Assembly (NCBI RefSeq): GCF_001591145.1
Contig: NZ_BCUF01000001.1
Coordinates: 186,001 to 250,000, forward strand
Direction of reading: 5' to 3'
Origin: Vibrio harveyi NBRC 15634 = ATCC 14126 = KCTC 12724
GTDB lineage: Bacteria; Pseudomonadota; Gammaproteobacteria; Enterobacterales; Vibrionaceae
DNA: 64,000 bases
The notes beneath the pieces are model-generated. The model saw nothing but the letters and a program-made list of their open reading frames with translations. It had not been told where the DNA came from and made no database searches. Numbering within the stretch: the first letter of the stretch is position 1; each line of letters begins with the position of its first letter. Shown here one piece after another: positions 15,264-24,982 of the stretch. Position numbers and translations under genes: made by a program.

Positions 15264-18200
15264 ATGGCGCAAATGTCAGTTCCAACTCCACTGCAAACCA
15301 TGACTTTTCCGCTGCATGGTGCAAGGCTAATTGAAGCATCTGCGGGTACGGGTAAAACCTTTACCATCGCGGGTTTGTATCTGCGACTCCTACTAGGGCA
15401 TGGCACGACTGATACCAAACATCGCGTGCCGTTGACTGTGGATCAAATTCTGGTAGTGACTTTTACTGAAGCCGCAACTGCAGAGTTACGTGATCGTATT
15501 CGTGCGCGTATTCACGACGCGAGGATCGCATTCGCTCGCGGACAAAGCTCAGATCCTGTGATTCAACCTTTGCTGGAAGAAGTCGAGGATCATAAGCAAG
15601 CCGCTGAGATCCTATTGCAAGCAGAGCGCCAAATGGATGAAGCCGCGGTTTACACCATTCACGGTTTCTGCCAACGCATGCTGACGCAAAACGCGTTTGA
15701 ATCTGGTAGTCGTTTCAATAATGAGTTTGTGACAGACGAAAGCCATCTCAAAGCGCAAGTGGTTGCCGATTACTGGCGTCGTAATTTCTACCCTCTGCCA
15801 TTCGCTTTGGCTGGAGAAGTACGCCAACTCTGGGGTTCGCCATCGGATCTTTTGTATGACATCAGCAACTACCTCACGGGTGCGCCGCTAAGTCTCTCTG
15901 TTCCTGCAATGCAAGGTAGCCTTGCCGATTTGCATGAGCAAAACTTAAAGCAAATTGATGCTTTGAAAGCCCAGTGGCGTGATAGCCAAGAGGACTTCCT
16001 CGCACTGATTTCTGATTCCGACGTCAACAAACGCAGCTACACCAAAAAGTCTCTACCGACGTGGTTAGAAGCGGTCAACGTATGGGCTTCGACAGAAACC
16101 ACGGGCTATGACTATCCAGATAAGCTGGAGAAGTTCGCCCAGAATGTGTTGTTTGAGAAAACCCCGAAAGGCACTACGCCACAGCACCCGGTGTTTGAGG
16201 CGATAGAAGCCTTCCTTGCCAACCCAATCAGCTTAAAAGCGCCATTGTTAGCTCATGCGATTGAGCATTGTCGCGTGATGCTGGCAAAAGCAAAAAATCA
16301 GAAGCAATGGTTGTCATTCGATGACTTGCTGACTCAGCTTTCTGCCTCGATTGATACCGATGAAACCGCACTACTGACAGAGCGCATTCGCACGCTTTAT
16401 CCGGTTGCGATGATCGATGAATTCCAAGATACCGACCCACTGCAATACAGTATTTTTAGCCGCATTTATTTGGATAATCCTGAGTGCGGTTTGTTTATGA
16501 TCGGTGACCCGAAGCAGGCGATTTACGGCTTTCGTGGGGCGGATATCTTCACTTACATTAAGGCTCGTAACCAAGTTAGTGCTCACTACACGCTTGGTAC
16601 CAACTGGCGCTCAAGTGCCGATATGGTATTGGCTGTGAACCAGATTTTTGCTCTGCCAGATAGCCCGTTTATTTATGACTCTGACATTCCATTCCATTCT
16701 GTGGATTACAGCCCAAGTGCCGACAAACGCGTTTGGACCATGGGTGGTCAAAAACAGCCTGCACTGACTTATTGGCTGCAAGAAGCGGAAGATAAACCTC
16801 TGCCAAAAGGTGAATACCTCACCGCTATGGCAGAGGCGACAGCAAGCCAAATTCAAACCATTTTGACCGCAGCGCAACAAGGTCAAGCCTGTCTGGTTAA
16901 TGGCGAAAAGCAGAAACCAGTCAAAGCGGGCGACATTGCGGTGCTGGTACGAACGGGTAGCGAAGGTCGCATGGTCAAACAGGCGTTAGCAGACCAAGGC
17001 ATTGCCAGCGTGTATCTTTCTAACCGCGATAGCGTGTTTACCAGTTCCGTCGCACAAGACTTACAGCGTTTGCTGCAAGCGGTGTTAACGCCAGAAAATG
17101 ACAGAGCATTGCGTGCCAGCCTAGCATCAGAATTATTTGCTCTAGATGCAGCCAGCTTAGACGCCCTCAACAACGATGAAACCGTGTGGGAAAACGCGGT
17201 TAACGAGTTCAAAGAATACCGTAAGCTTTGGGTGCAACGTGGTGTGCTTCCTATGCTGCGAGCAGTGATCAGTAAGCGTCATATTGCTGAGCGTTTGCTA
17301 GAAGAAGGGGCGAGCTCGCAAAGTGAGAACGGTGAGCGAGTACTTACCGATCTGATGCACATTGGTGAACTATTGCAGCAAGCGAGCAACGAATTAGACA
17401 GCGACCATGGTTTGCTGCGTTGGTTAGCGCAATCCATCAGCGATGCAGAACATGGGCTAGGTGGCAGTGATGACCAAATTCAGCGTCTGGAATCAGAGCG
17501 TAACTTGGTGCAAATCGTCACCATTCACAAATCTAAAGGTCTGGAATATGACTTGGTCTTCTTGCCATTTGTGTTTGGTTACCGAGAAGCAAGTGAAGCC
17601 AAATACTACGACGCAGAGAACGATCGCACCGTACTCGATATCACTGGCAATGATGCGTCGTTAAAACAAGCAGATAAAGAGCGCCTTGCTGAAGACTTGC
17701 GTCTTATATACGTAGCGCTAACGCGAGCCGTGTATGCCTGCTTTATTGGTGCTTCGCCGCTGCGCAATGGTCGCTCAACCAAAGAGCCAACCGGTGTGCA
17801 TCACAGTGCGATTGGTTACTTGGTGCAAAATGGTCAAGAGGGTGGCATCAACGACCTGTTTGTAGGACTGAAGAAGCAGCAAGAGAATCTCGATAACGTC
17901 GTGATTTGTGAGCCTCCAAAGCAGCACGATGAGATGTATGTTGCGGAGCAAACCGAGTTAGAAGCGTTGACTGCCAAAGAGCTGCAAAACCCGATTGATA
18001 GAAACTGGCGCATCACCAGTTACTCGGGCTTGGTTAAGCAAGGTTCTCATCATGCTGAACATGACGCGACGATTGAAATCACGGGCTTTGATATCGACTC
18101 TTCAGAAGAGCAAGATGAAGCGGAATTGGTTGAGCCAGAACGCTCTATCTTCAACTTCCCGCGTGGTGCACGTCCGGGTACTTTCCTGCACAGCTTATTT

Positions 18201-18902
18201 GAGGAAATTGAGTTTACTCAACCAGCGACAACGGAAGAGAACACCCAAATCATCCTTGGCTTGATGGAAAGCGAACAGCTTGATGAAGAATGGTTGCCAA
18301 TCCTGCAACAGTTGATTGATACCGTGCTGGCAACGCCTTTGGATAGCAAAGCACTGCTACTCAATCAGAAAGGTCCGGCGCAACGTTTGGTTGAGATGGA
18401 ATTCTTACTGCCGATTGAAGTGCTATCTGCACCAGCATTGAATCGTGTGATTCAACGTCATGATCCGCTGTCTGCCAAAGCGGGCGATCTGGGTTTCCAA
18501 ACCGTGCAAGGCATGTTGAAAGGCTTTATTGACTTGGTGTTTGAGCACCAAGGTAAATACTACGTCCTCGACTGGAAATCGAACCACTTAGGCGATGATG
18601 TGTTCCATTATCATGGCGATGCGTTGAAGTCGGCGATGGCGGATCATCGCTACGATCTGCAATACCAAATCTACGCCTTGGCGCTGCATCGTTTCTTGCG
18701 TAGCAGATTGCCAAATTATGATTATGAACAGCACTTTGGCGGCGTTTATTACCTGTTCTTGCGTGGTATGGATGGGCAAAGTGATCACGGTATTTTTTCT
18801 GCCAAGCCAACTTTCGAATTTTTACAAGAAATGGATCATTTGATTGATGGTCAAGCACCTGATACACGATCCAGCGAATCGGGTCAGATGGAGTTAATTT
18901 GA
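15264..18902 (+). CDS. recB: Exodeoxyribonuclease V beta subunit RecB
   Basis: RecB carries the 3'-5' helicase and the single nuclease site of RecBCD. The 1212-residue product shows the UvrD-like motifs: Walker A EASAGTGKTFTIAGLYLRL near the N-terminus, VVTFTEAATAELRDRIR, MIDEFQDTDPLQYSIF (motif II), GDPKQAIYGFRGADIF, TIHKSKGLEYDLVFLPF and RLIYVALTRA. The C-terminal nuclease domain contains GMLKGFIDLVFEHQGKYYVLDWKSN with the catalytic D..DWK. I prefer the ATG at 15264, preceded by GAGAG. An in-frame ATG 60 bases upstream has no ribosome site. Its stop codon overlaps the recD start (TGATG). The repeat and the structured spacer separate it from recC, so it may have its own promoter. Confidence 0.95.
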   Translation: MAQMSVPTPLQTMTFPLHGARLIEASAGTGKTFTIAGLYLRLLLGHGTTDTKHRVPLTVDQILVVTFTEAATAELRDRIRARIHDARIAFARGQSSDPVIQPLLEEVEDHKQAAEILLQAERQMDEAAVYTIHGFCQRMLTQNAFESGSRFNNEFVTDESHLKAQVVADYWRRNFYPLPFALAGEVRQLWGSPSDLLYDISNYLTGAPLSLSVPAMQGSLADLHEQNLKQIDALKAQWRDSQEDFLALISDSDVNKRSYTKKSLPTWLEAVNVWASTETTGYDYPDKLEKFAQNVLFEKTPKGTTPQHPVFEAIEAFLANPISLKAPLLAHAIEHCRVMLAKAKNQKQWLSFDDLLTQLSASIDTDETALLTERIRTLYPVAMIDEFQDTDPLQYSIFSRIYLDNPECGLFMIGDPKQAIYGFRGADIFTYIKARNQVSAHYTLGTNWRSSADMVLAVNQIFALPDSPFIYDSDIPFHSVDYSPSADKRVWTMGGQKQPALTYWLQEAEDKPLPKGEYLTAMAEATASQIQTILTAAQQGQACLVNGEKQKPVKAGDIAVLVRTGSEGRMVKQALADQGIASVYLSNRDSVFTSSVAQDLQRLLQAVLTPENDRALRASLASELFALDAASLDALNNDETVWENAVNEFKEYRKLWVQRGVLPMLRAVISKRHIAERLLEEGASSQSENGERVLTDLMHIGELLQQASNELDSDHGLLRWLAQSISDAEHGLGGSDDQIQRLESERNLVQIVTIHKSKGLEYDLVFLPFVFGYREASEAKYYDAENDRTVLDITGNDASLKQADKERLAEDLRLIYVALTRAVYACFIGASPLRNGRSTKEPTGVHHSAIGYLVQNGQEGGINDLFVGLKKQQENLDNVVICEPPKQHDEMYVAEQTELEALTAKELQNPIDRNWRITSYSGLVKQGSHHAEHDATIEITGFDIDSSEEQDEAELVEPERSIFNFPRGARPGTFLHSLFEEIEFTQPATTEENTQIILGLMESEQLDEEWLPILQQLIDTVLATPLDSKALLLNQKGPAQRLVEMEFLLPIEVLSAPALNRVIQRHDPLSAKAGDLGFQTVQGMLKGFIDLVFEHQGKYYVLDWKSNHLGDDVFHYHGDALKSAMADHRYDLQYQIYALALHRFLRSRLPNYDYEQHFGGVYYLFLRGMDGQSDHGIFSAKPTFEFLQEMDHLIDGQAPDTRSSESGQMELI

Positions 18903-21079
18903 TGAAAACCAATGATCTTCTTTCTGAGCAAAGCAGCCCTGTGGCAACACGAGATCTAGCGGCAACGCCAGATCTATTGGCAACGTTAGAATCGCTAGCA
19001 AATAAAGGGGCGATTCGCCAATTGGATTTCCAGTTCGCGCGCTTTATCTATTCGCAAGTTGAGCAACAAGCGAACAGCCAAAAACTGGCATTTATTGCTG
19101 GCGTGGTCAGCAGTGAGTTAGGGAAAGGACACATCTGTTTGCCTCTGTTTGATAGCCAAGGGCAACCAGCGGACCTTGCCAGTAAGCTTGGTCTGTTTGG
19201 AGAATCTGCGTTAGCGCTTAATACTCAGCTGCAAGGCGTTAATTGGGTTGAGATTTTGCAAGCGTCAGCCTTGGTCGGTGCACAAGGTGAAGCCTTGCCA
19301 ATGATGTTTGATGGCGAACGGCTCTACTTACATCGCTATTGGCACTATGAAGTGACGTTGGCAGACAAGCTCAATCAACTCAGTGCGGCTGTAAACCTTC
19401 AGCCTCAAGAGTTCACGCGTTTGTCTGAGTTGCTGCATCATTTATTTGCTCGTCAGTATCACTTTTTGTTCAATGCATTAGCCAAAGCGGCAGAGGCAGG
19501 AACCAGCAACCAAGTGTTACGCCAGCAGCTAGTCTGTGACCATTTGGATGTGGTCACTGTAGACAGTCTCGATTGGTCAGCCATTGATGCGGCAGTCTGC
19601 CAAGCGAAACAAGTTCACGATCTGCAAGTGCTGGACAAGCTGGTACCGTTATCAGCTTGTGTCAACTGGCAGAAGGTCGCGGCAGCGGTAGCACTGACGC
19701 GTCGTTTTGCGGTGATTTCCGGTGGTCCGGGTACGGGTAAAACTACTACGGTAACCAAACTGCTTGCCGCATTGATTGAGCAAGCAGGACAAGAGAAAAA
19801 CCTCACCATCAAGCTGGTGGCGCCAACAGGTAAAGCGGCAGCGCGTTTGACGGAATCTATTGGTAAAGCGATTCAAGAGTTGCCAGTGGAGCCTGAGCTT
19901 AAAGCGAAAATTCCAACCGAATCGAGCACTTTGCATCGCCTGTTGGGCGCGATCCCGAACAGTGCAGAGTTTCGTCACAACAAACAAAATCCGCTGCACC
20001 TCGATATTTTAGTGGTGGATGAAGCCTCCATGGTTGATTTGCCGATGATGTACAAAGTTGTCGATGCGCTGCCAAAGCATGCACGTTTGATTCTACTGGG
20101 AGATAAAGACCAGTTGGCATCGGTAGAGGCAGGTGCGGTGCTAGGTGATATCTGTTCGTTCCACGCATTTGGCTTCGGAAAAGAGCAGGCGTCTGCAGTC
20201 GCGAAGTTAACAGGCTTTGACACCTTGGCGTACAGCACCAACTGTAATGCTTCGATTGCCGATAGTTTGTGCATGCTGCAAAAGAGTTACCGATTCGATG
20301 CTCGTTCTGGTATCGGTCAGCTAGCGAAAGCGGTCAATGCTGGCTCAGCCGCAAAAGTAGACGACGTTTGGAATCGTGATTTTGCTGATATCGAGCATTT
20401 CGCACTGAGCAGCCAAAACTACAATCAGATGATGCAGACTTTGGTTGCCGAATATGGTCGTTATTTAAAACGCATCGGACAGCAAGAGATTGACCAGAAG
20501 ACTGGGGAACCAGAGACACTGACCCACAAAGCCAAAGCCGTGTTGGATACCTTTAATCAATGCCGATTATTGTGTGCCGTTCGTGAAGGTGACTTTGGTG
20601 TGACGGGTTTAAATCAACGCATTGAAAAAGCACTAGCAGCACGTAAGTTGATTCAAACCCAAGATGAACTTTGGTATCACGGTAGACCAGTAATGGTCAC
20701 GCGTAACGATCATGGTTTAGGGTTGTATAACGGTGACATCGGCATTTGTATGCGAGATGACAGCGAAGGTGAATCGCGTCTTAAAGTGTTCTTCGAATTG
20801 CCGGATGGTAGCGTGAAGTCGGTGCTGCCAAGCCGAGTCCCTGAGCACGAAACCGCATATGCGATGACCATTCATAAATCACAGGGCAGTGAGTTTGAGT
20901 ACACGCTAATGATTTTGCCGCCAGATTTCAGTCCAATCCTCACTCGCGAGCTGATCTACACAGGAATTACTCGCGCGAAGAAACGCCTTGCGATGTACGC
21001 TGAGATGAATGTCCTCAAGCGTGGTATTAAGGTGAAAACTACCCGATCGAGTGGGTTAGTATCTCGTTTATCTAGTTAA
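18902..21079 (+). CDS. recD: Exodeoxyribonuclease V alpha subunit RecD
   Basis: RecD is the 5'-3' helicase motor of RecBCD. The 725-residue protein has Walker A VISGGPGTGKTTTVTKLLAAL, the motif LVAPTGKAAARLTESI, Walker B DILVVDEASMVDLPMMYKV, GDKDQLASVEAGAVLGDIC and the C-terminal AMTIHKSQGSEFEYTLMILP and ELIYTGITRAKKRL. The ATG overlaps the recB stop by one base, which indicates translational coupling and a joint transcript. An intrinsic terminator follows at 21083. Confidence 0.95.
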   Translation: MKTNDLLSEQSSPVATRDLAATPDLLATLESLANKGAIRQLDFQFARFIYSQVEQQANSQKLAFIAGVVSSELGKGHICLPLFDSQGQPADLASKLGLFGESALALNTQLQGVNWVEILQASALVGAQGEALPMMFDGERLYLHRYWHYEVTLADKLNQLSAAVNLQPQEFTRLSELLHHLFARQYHFLFNALAKAAEAGTSNQVLRQQLVCDHLDVVTVDSLDWSAIDAAVCQAKQVHDLQVLDKLVPLSACVNWQKVAAAVALTRRFAVISGGPGTGKTTTVTKLLAALIEQAGQEKNLTIKLVAPTGKAAARLTESIGKAIQELPVEPELKAKIPTESSTLHRLLGAIPNSAEFRHNKQNPLHLDILVVDEASMVDLPMMYKVVDALPKHARLILLGDKDQLASVEAGAVLGDICSFHAFGFGKEQASAVAKLTGFDTLAYSTNCNASIADSLCMLQKSYRFDARSGIGQLAKAVNAGSAAKVDDVWNRDFADIEHFALSSQNYNQMMQTLVAEYGRYLKRIGQQEIDQKTGEPETLTHKAKAVLDTFNQCRLLCAVREGDFGVTGLNQRIEKALAARKLIQTQDELWYHGRPVMVTRNDHGLGLYNGDIGICMRDDSEGESRLKVFFELPDGSVKSVLPSRVPEHETAYAMTIHKSQGSEFEYTLMILPPDFSPILTRELIYTGITRAKKRLAMYAEMNVLKRGIKVKTTRSSGLVSRLSS

Positions 21080-21082
21080 AAC

Positions 21083-21115
21083 AAAAAGACCGAGCACGAT
21101 GCTCGGTCTTTTTTA
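21083..21115. terminator. Bidirectional terminator between recD and a small minus-strand ORF
   Basis: AAAAAGACCGAGCA and TGCTCGGTCTTTTT flank CGA. The T/A runs on both sides suit both recD and the opposing small gene, whose stop codon lies inside the T-run. Confidence 0.85.
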
Positions 21116-21319
21116 ATTTTGTGTAAACGCATTGGTAAATGACACGCTGCGAATTTTGTACTGCTGCTGATAAGCCAAGATAAAATCTCTGATGGCATCA
21201 TTGACGGGGAACACGCAATGGACATCAAGCCCTTCCAAAAACTGGTTGTCTGCCATATCCCAAAAGCTTTGAAGCGAATTGCAAATAATGGTTCTCATAA
21301 CAGTGCTCATCTTATTCAT
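21113..21319 (-). CDS. Small hypothetical protein
   Basis: A 68-residue frame starts MNKMSTVMRTIICNSLQSFW and ends in VSFTNAFTQN. I do not recognise a family. Its features are a moderately hydrophobic core, no signal peptide, and two cysteines. It ends exactly at the shared terminator and occupies an otherwise empty gap between recD and argA, which supports a real gene. The ribosome site is weak, and several in-frame ATG codons make the start uncertain; a longer version from 21397 is possible. No neighbour suggests a function. Confidence 0.45.
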   Translation of the reverse strand: MNKMSTVMRTIICNSLQSFWDMADNQFLEGLDVHCVFPVNDAIRDFILAYQQQYKIRSVSFTNAFTQN

Positions 21320-21550
21320 TTTAAGAGTAACAGCTGTCCTTGATGTATTGTGCTGAGTTGTCAAAGCTCTCAGCACTTTAGGGTGAAGAACGTTCACCTA
21401 GATCCATACTGTTGATTGATTAAAACTCAATCAAACATTGAACAGAGTATAACCAACAGTATGTATATTGAAAAGGTTAAATTGCGACCAGTGTCAATGT
21501 AATGCTTTGCATAATAAGATATGTAGTTTTCGTGCCCTTGCTCGTTGTTT

Positions 21551-22888
21551 CTACAGATCTAAAGCTAAGATTTTTGACTTGCGCTGGAAGTTATACAAAC
21601 CTTGCTTTGCTCCTGGTAAGTAATCGACGCCTACTTCATAAAAGCCTTGTTCTCTGAACCAATGTAAGCTGTGCGTAGTGAGTACGAAGATTTGGTTGAT
21701 GTCGTCAGACTTAGAGCGATGCTTCATATAATTCAGCAATAACAACCCTCGATTGCCATCGCGATAGTCTTGATGGATGGCGACACACGCCATTTCTGCT
21801 TTGCGTTCTTCGACATAGGGATACAAGGCGGCGCATCCGATAATCAGACCGTCTTTTTCGATAATAGTAAATTTACCAATTTCTTGCTCCAATTGTTCTC
21901 GGGAACGTCTCACCAACACGCCTTGTTCTTCCAAAGGTCGAATCAATTCTAAGATACCACCGATATCATCAATATTGGCTCCGCGCACTTGCTCTGCACT
22001 TGCCATGACGACTTGTGTACCGATACCGTCAAAAGAGAACAATTCTTGGATAAGTGCGCCATCCACCTTGTAACTAATAAGGTGGCTTCGAGGTACTCCA
22101 GCTCGGCAAGCTGCAATCGAACCGTTAAGAAAACGCAGAGTTCCAGAGTGGTAATCGCTGTCTGGGGATGTATTTTCAGTGAGCTTTTTAATGACATGTT
22201 CGGCTTCGATAGGGAATAATTCCGCCACCGCATTGCCATTGTCATCAATGACCCCTTGTTCTGAACAGAACCCAATCAGTTTATCTGCTCCCAACTTGAT
22301 CGCAAGTTGAGTCGCCACTTCCTCAGAAAGCAGATTAAAACATTCACCAGTTACTGAGCTGGCAATAGGACCGAGCAACACAATCGAACCTTGATCGAGT
22401 GTACGGTGAATAGCATCGGTATCGATTCGACGGATGCGACCGCTATGGCAATAGTCGACGCCATCATCAACACCAAGAGGTTGAGCGATGACAAAGTTAC
22501 CGCTTACAACGTTAAGTTGCGTGCCTGCCATTGGTGTGTTGTTAAGGCTCATAGATAAGCGTGCGGTAATGGCTAGCTGAAGTTGTCCCGCTGCTTGCAT
22601 AACTACCGAAAGTGCGGCTTCGTCGGTGATCCTGATATTCTTATGATATGGCGTAGTAAGGTCTTGTTTTTCCAGCAGTTGATTGATCTGTGGTCTAGCG
22701 CCATAGACGATGACGACTTTGATGCCAAGGCTGTGCATTAATGCAATGTCATTGATAATGTTACCAAAGTTCTTATCAGCAACCGCTTCGCCGCCTAACA
22801 TCAGCACCATGGTTTTTCCACGGTGTGCGTTTACATAGGGCGTGGATTGACGGAATCCTTTAACCAGAGCAGTACTACGAATTTTCAC
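21551..22888 (-). CDS. argA: N-acetylglutamate synthase ArgA
   Basis: ArgA makes N-acetylglutamate from glutamate and acetyl-CoA, the first step of arginine synthesis. The protein has an N-terminal amino-acid-kinase-like domain (about 1-290: [58 protein letters not shown]) that binds arginine for feedback inhibition. A C-terminal GNAT acetyltransferase domain follows ([41 protein letters not shown]). I choose the GTG at 22888 ([12 protein letters not shown], 445 residues): AAGGA lies 9 bases upstream, whereas it directly abuts the ATG at 22897. Two tandem ARG boxes upstream indicate ArgR repression. Confidence 0.94.
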   Translation of the reverse strand: MKIRSTALVKGFRQSTPYVNAHRGKTMVLMLGGEAVADKNFGNIINDIALMHSLGIKVVIVYGARPQINQLLEKQDLTTPYHKNIRITDEAALSVVMQAAGQLQLAITARLSMSLNNTPMAGTQLNVVSGNFVIAQPLGVDDGVDYCHSGRIRRIDTDAIHRTLDQGSIVLLGPIASSVTGECFNLLSEEVATQLAIKLGADKLIGFCSEQGVIDDNGNAVAELFPIEAEHVIKKLTENTSPDSDYHSGTLRFLNGSIAACRAGVPRSHLISYKVDGALIQELFSFDGIGTQVVMASAEQVRGANIDDIGGILELIRPLEEQGVLVRRSREQLEQEIGKFTIIEKDGLIIGCAALYPYVEERKAEMACVAIHQDYRDGNRGLLLLNYMKHRSKSDDINQIFVLTTHSLHWFREQGFYEVGVDYLPGAKQGLYNFQRKSKILALDL

Positions 22889-22901
22889 TACAGCCATTCC
22901 T

Positions 22902-22940
22902 TGTGTTTATTTATGCTCTAATATTGTCTTTTTATTCAAT
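22902..22940 (-). promoter_or_regulatory. Tandem ARG boxes (ArgR operator) of argA
   Basis: On the minus strand ATTGAATAAAAAGACAAT (22940-22923) and AGAGCATAAATAAACACA (22919-22902) resemble the 18-bp ARG box WNTGAATWWWWATTCANW. They are separated by 3 bases, the usual arrangement of paired boxes. The first has about two mismatches and the second about four. Confidence 0.65.
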
Positions 22941-23052
22941 TGTTGGCAAGGCAATTTTTTGGAATAGAGTCCAAACATCGAGAGTATGATACTTGGTTCT
23001 GTTTGGGCGAAGAGGGTACAATGCTCCGGTCTAGTTTAATTACGTGAGCCTC

Positions 23053-23508
23053 ATGTCTTCAGTTGTAAATAAGAATGCTGCGATCACTGCTCAAACCGAG
23101 CAAAATTCATCAACCAAATCGACATTACGCAAGTGGACAGAACGTTCTCTGATGTTAACTGCGCTTGTTGGGACGATTGCCGTTCTTTTGATGTACGGCG
23201 ACTTAATTACGCGCTATGTAAATCCGCCGATTCCTAAATCTACCGTTTATGGCAAGTGGGTGGAGCAAGATGTTGCACCTTATGCCCGCGAAGAGTTCAT
23301 CCTGAGTGAACGAGGGGTGATGGTTCGTGGCTCCACGGTCGCTACTGACTTTGAGTTTGATGGTGATAGCTTGTCTTATAAAGTGGGTTCAACTGTTCGC
23401 ACTTTTGAGTTTGTCGGGCAGCACTATGCCGAGATGAAATTAGATGCGAATGCCCATTATCTGCCCGTTTTTCATTTAGAAGGACACTCTAACTTAGCGG
23501 TTCGATAA
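23053..23508 (+). CDS. DUF2850 family protein
   Basis: The protein has about 151 residues, with a cytosolic N-terminus of ~30 residues, one membrane helix (about 34-52, LMLTALVGTIAVLLMYGDLI), then a periplasmic part with YGKWVEQDVAPYAREEFILSERGVMVRG. I recognise it as DUF2850, a small family found mainly in vibrios, with no assigned function. It diverges from argA. The start may be the ATG at 23053 or the GTG three codons earlier; neither has a strong ribosome site. No partner gene is apparent. Confidence 0.75.
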   Translation: MSSVVNKNAAITAQTEQNSSTKSTLRKWTERSLMLTALVGTIAVLLMYGDLITRYVNPPIPKSTVYGKWVEQDVAPYAREEFILSERGVMVRGSTVATDFEFDGDSLSYKVGSTVRTFEFVGQHYAEMKLDANAHYLPVFHLEGHSNLAVR

Positions 23509-23773
23509 CCCACTCTTTTAAAGCGCGATTCGTTGCATGATGGCAGGGCGTCGCGTTTTGTCACATCTTTATGTTCTTGCGACTTTTCACAAACATTTTC
23601 CGGACAATCGTTTGATTCCATTGCTGTTATTATTCTCAACCCAGTTTAAATGGATAAATTGACAGCAAACAGAGCATTTGCCTTAGCGCTGATACACTTT
23701 GTCGCAGCTTTTCAATTGCGTCGTGTGCATTTGTTTGCCATCCTTTTGCTATCTTCTTTTATGGAAAAAACAC

Positions 23774-24880
23774 GTGCTTAAAAAACTCCTTCCTATCGTC
23801 TCTTTAGCTTTGCTATTTGGTTGTGCCGCCGATCAAAACGATCGCGCTCAACAATATTTAGATGGCGAGTTTCCAAACATCCTAAATAAAACGGATGTGG
23901 TGGAATCAAACAAACCGCAAGACTTTACTGAATTCAATAAGCAAGCAGAGCAGGTGGTGATTAACTCTCCTTCAATGGCAAAAATGTACCAACCGTTGTA
24001 TGAAAAATTGAGCGAGTGGGCATTGCAAAGTGGCGATACGACAGCTTTGAGTGCATATGGCATTCAGGCTGCGCAGCTTGGTGGTGGGGATAAAAAGGGT
24101 AACGTGTTGTTTACTGGATATTTCTCTCCGGTGATGGAATTACGCCATGAGCCAAATGAAACGTTTAAATACCCAGTGTATGGCAAGCCGACGTGTAGCT
24201 CAGATTGTCCGACTCGTGCCGAAATCTACAATGGCGCACTAGAAGGGCAAGGGCTTGAGTTGGGTTACGCGCCAAATATGATCGACCCATTTATGATGGA
24301 AGTGCAGGGCAGCGGTTTTGTTCATTTTGAAGATGATGACACGTTGGAATATTTTGCTTATGCAGGCAAGAACAACAAAGCCTATGTGAGCATTGGTCGA
24401 ATTTTGATTGAACGTGGAGAAGTACCACGTGAAAAGATGTCATTAAAAGCAATCAAAGAGTGGGTAATGGCAAACGATGAAGCAACGGTTCGTGAGTTGC
24501 TTGAGCAAAATCCATCTTATGTCTTCTTCGCGCCACAAGCGGATGCGCCGGTAACGGGTTCTGCAGGTATCCCTCTATTACCAATGGCATCGGTGGCGGG
24601 CGATCGCTCGATTCTTCCTATGGGTACGCCAATTTTGGCAGAAGTACCGTTACTTAATAAAGACGGTACATGGAGTGGTGCGCACCAACTCCGCCTTCTC
24701 ATTGTGCTGGACACTGGCGGAGCGGTAAAACAAAACCATCTCGACTTGTACCATGGTATGGGACCACGTGCAGGTACCGAAGCGGGTCATTACAAGCACT
24801 TTGGCCGAGTATGGAAGTTGGGTTTGGAAAACACACCAACGCAAGCGCCTTGGGCTTTACCACCAGAGAAGTTACAATAA
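23774..24880 (+). CDS. mltA: Membrane-bound lytic murein transglycosylase A (MltA)
   Basis: MltA is an outer-membrane lipoprotein that cleaves peptidoglycan glycan strands, leaving 1,6-anhydromuramyl ends. I start it at the GTG at 23774, which gives a clean lipoprotein signal (MLKKLLPIVSLALLFGC, lipobox LFGC). GGA lies 8 bases upstream. A longer frame from 23699 lacks this logic. Family segments include GNVLFTGYFSP, MIDPFMMEVQGSG, AYVSIGRILIERGE, PLLPMASVAGDRSILPMGTPILAEVP and the catalytic-Asp region LLIVLDTGGAV. Its length of 368 residues is typical. A terminator follows, so it is transcribed alone. Confidence 0.93.
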   Translation: MLKKLLPIVSLALLFGCAADQNDRAQQYLDGEFPNILNKTDVVESNKPQDFTEFNKQAEQVVINSPSMAKMYQPLYEKLSEWALQSGDTTALSAYGIQAAQLGGGDKKGNVLFTGYFSPVMELRHEPNETFKYPVYGKPTCSSDCPTRAEIYNGALEGQGLELGYAPNMIDPFMMEVQGSGFVHFEDDDTLEYFAYAGKNNKAYVSIGRILIERGEVPREKMSLKAIKEWVMANDEATVRELLEQNPSYVFFAPQADAPVTGSAGIPLLPMASVAGDRSILPMGTPILAEVPLLNKDGTWSGAHQLRLLIVLDTGGAVKQNHLDLYHGMGPRAGTEAGHYKHFGRVWKLGLENTPTQAPWALPPEKLQ

Positions 24881-24924
24881 GCGCCTAGTGAGAGGAATCA
24901 CCTCTCATCATCTAGACATTTCTT

Positions 24925-24958
24925 CAAAGAGTGCGTATAAATCGCACTCTTTGTTTTT
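24925..24958 (+). terminator. Terminator of mltA
   Basis: CAAAGAGTGCG pairs perfectly with CGCACTCTTTG around TATAAAT, followed by TTTTT. Confidence 0.85.
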
Positions 24959-24982
24959 CTATCGATCATCTGGAACTTCAAT

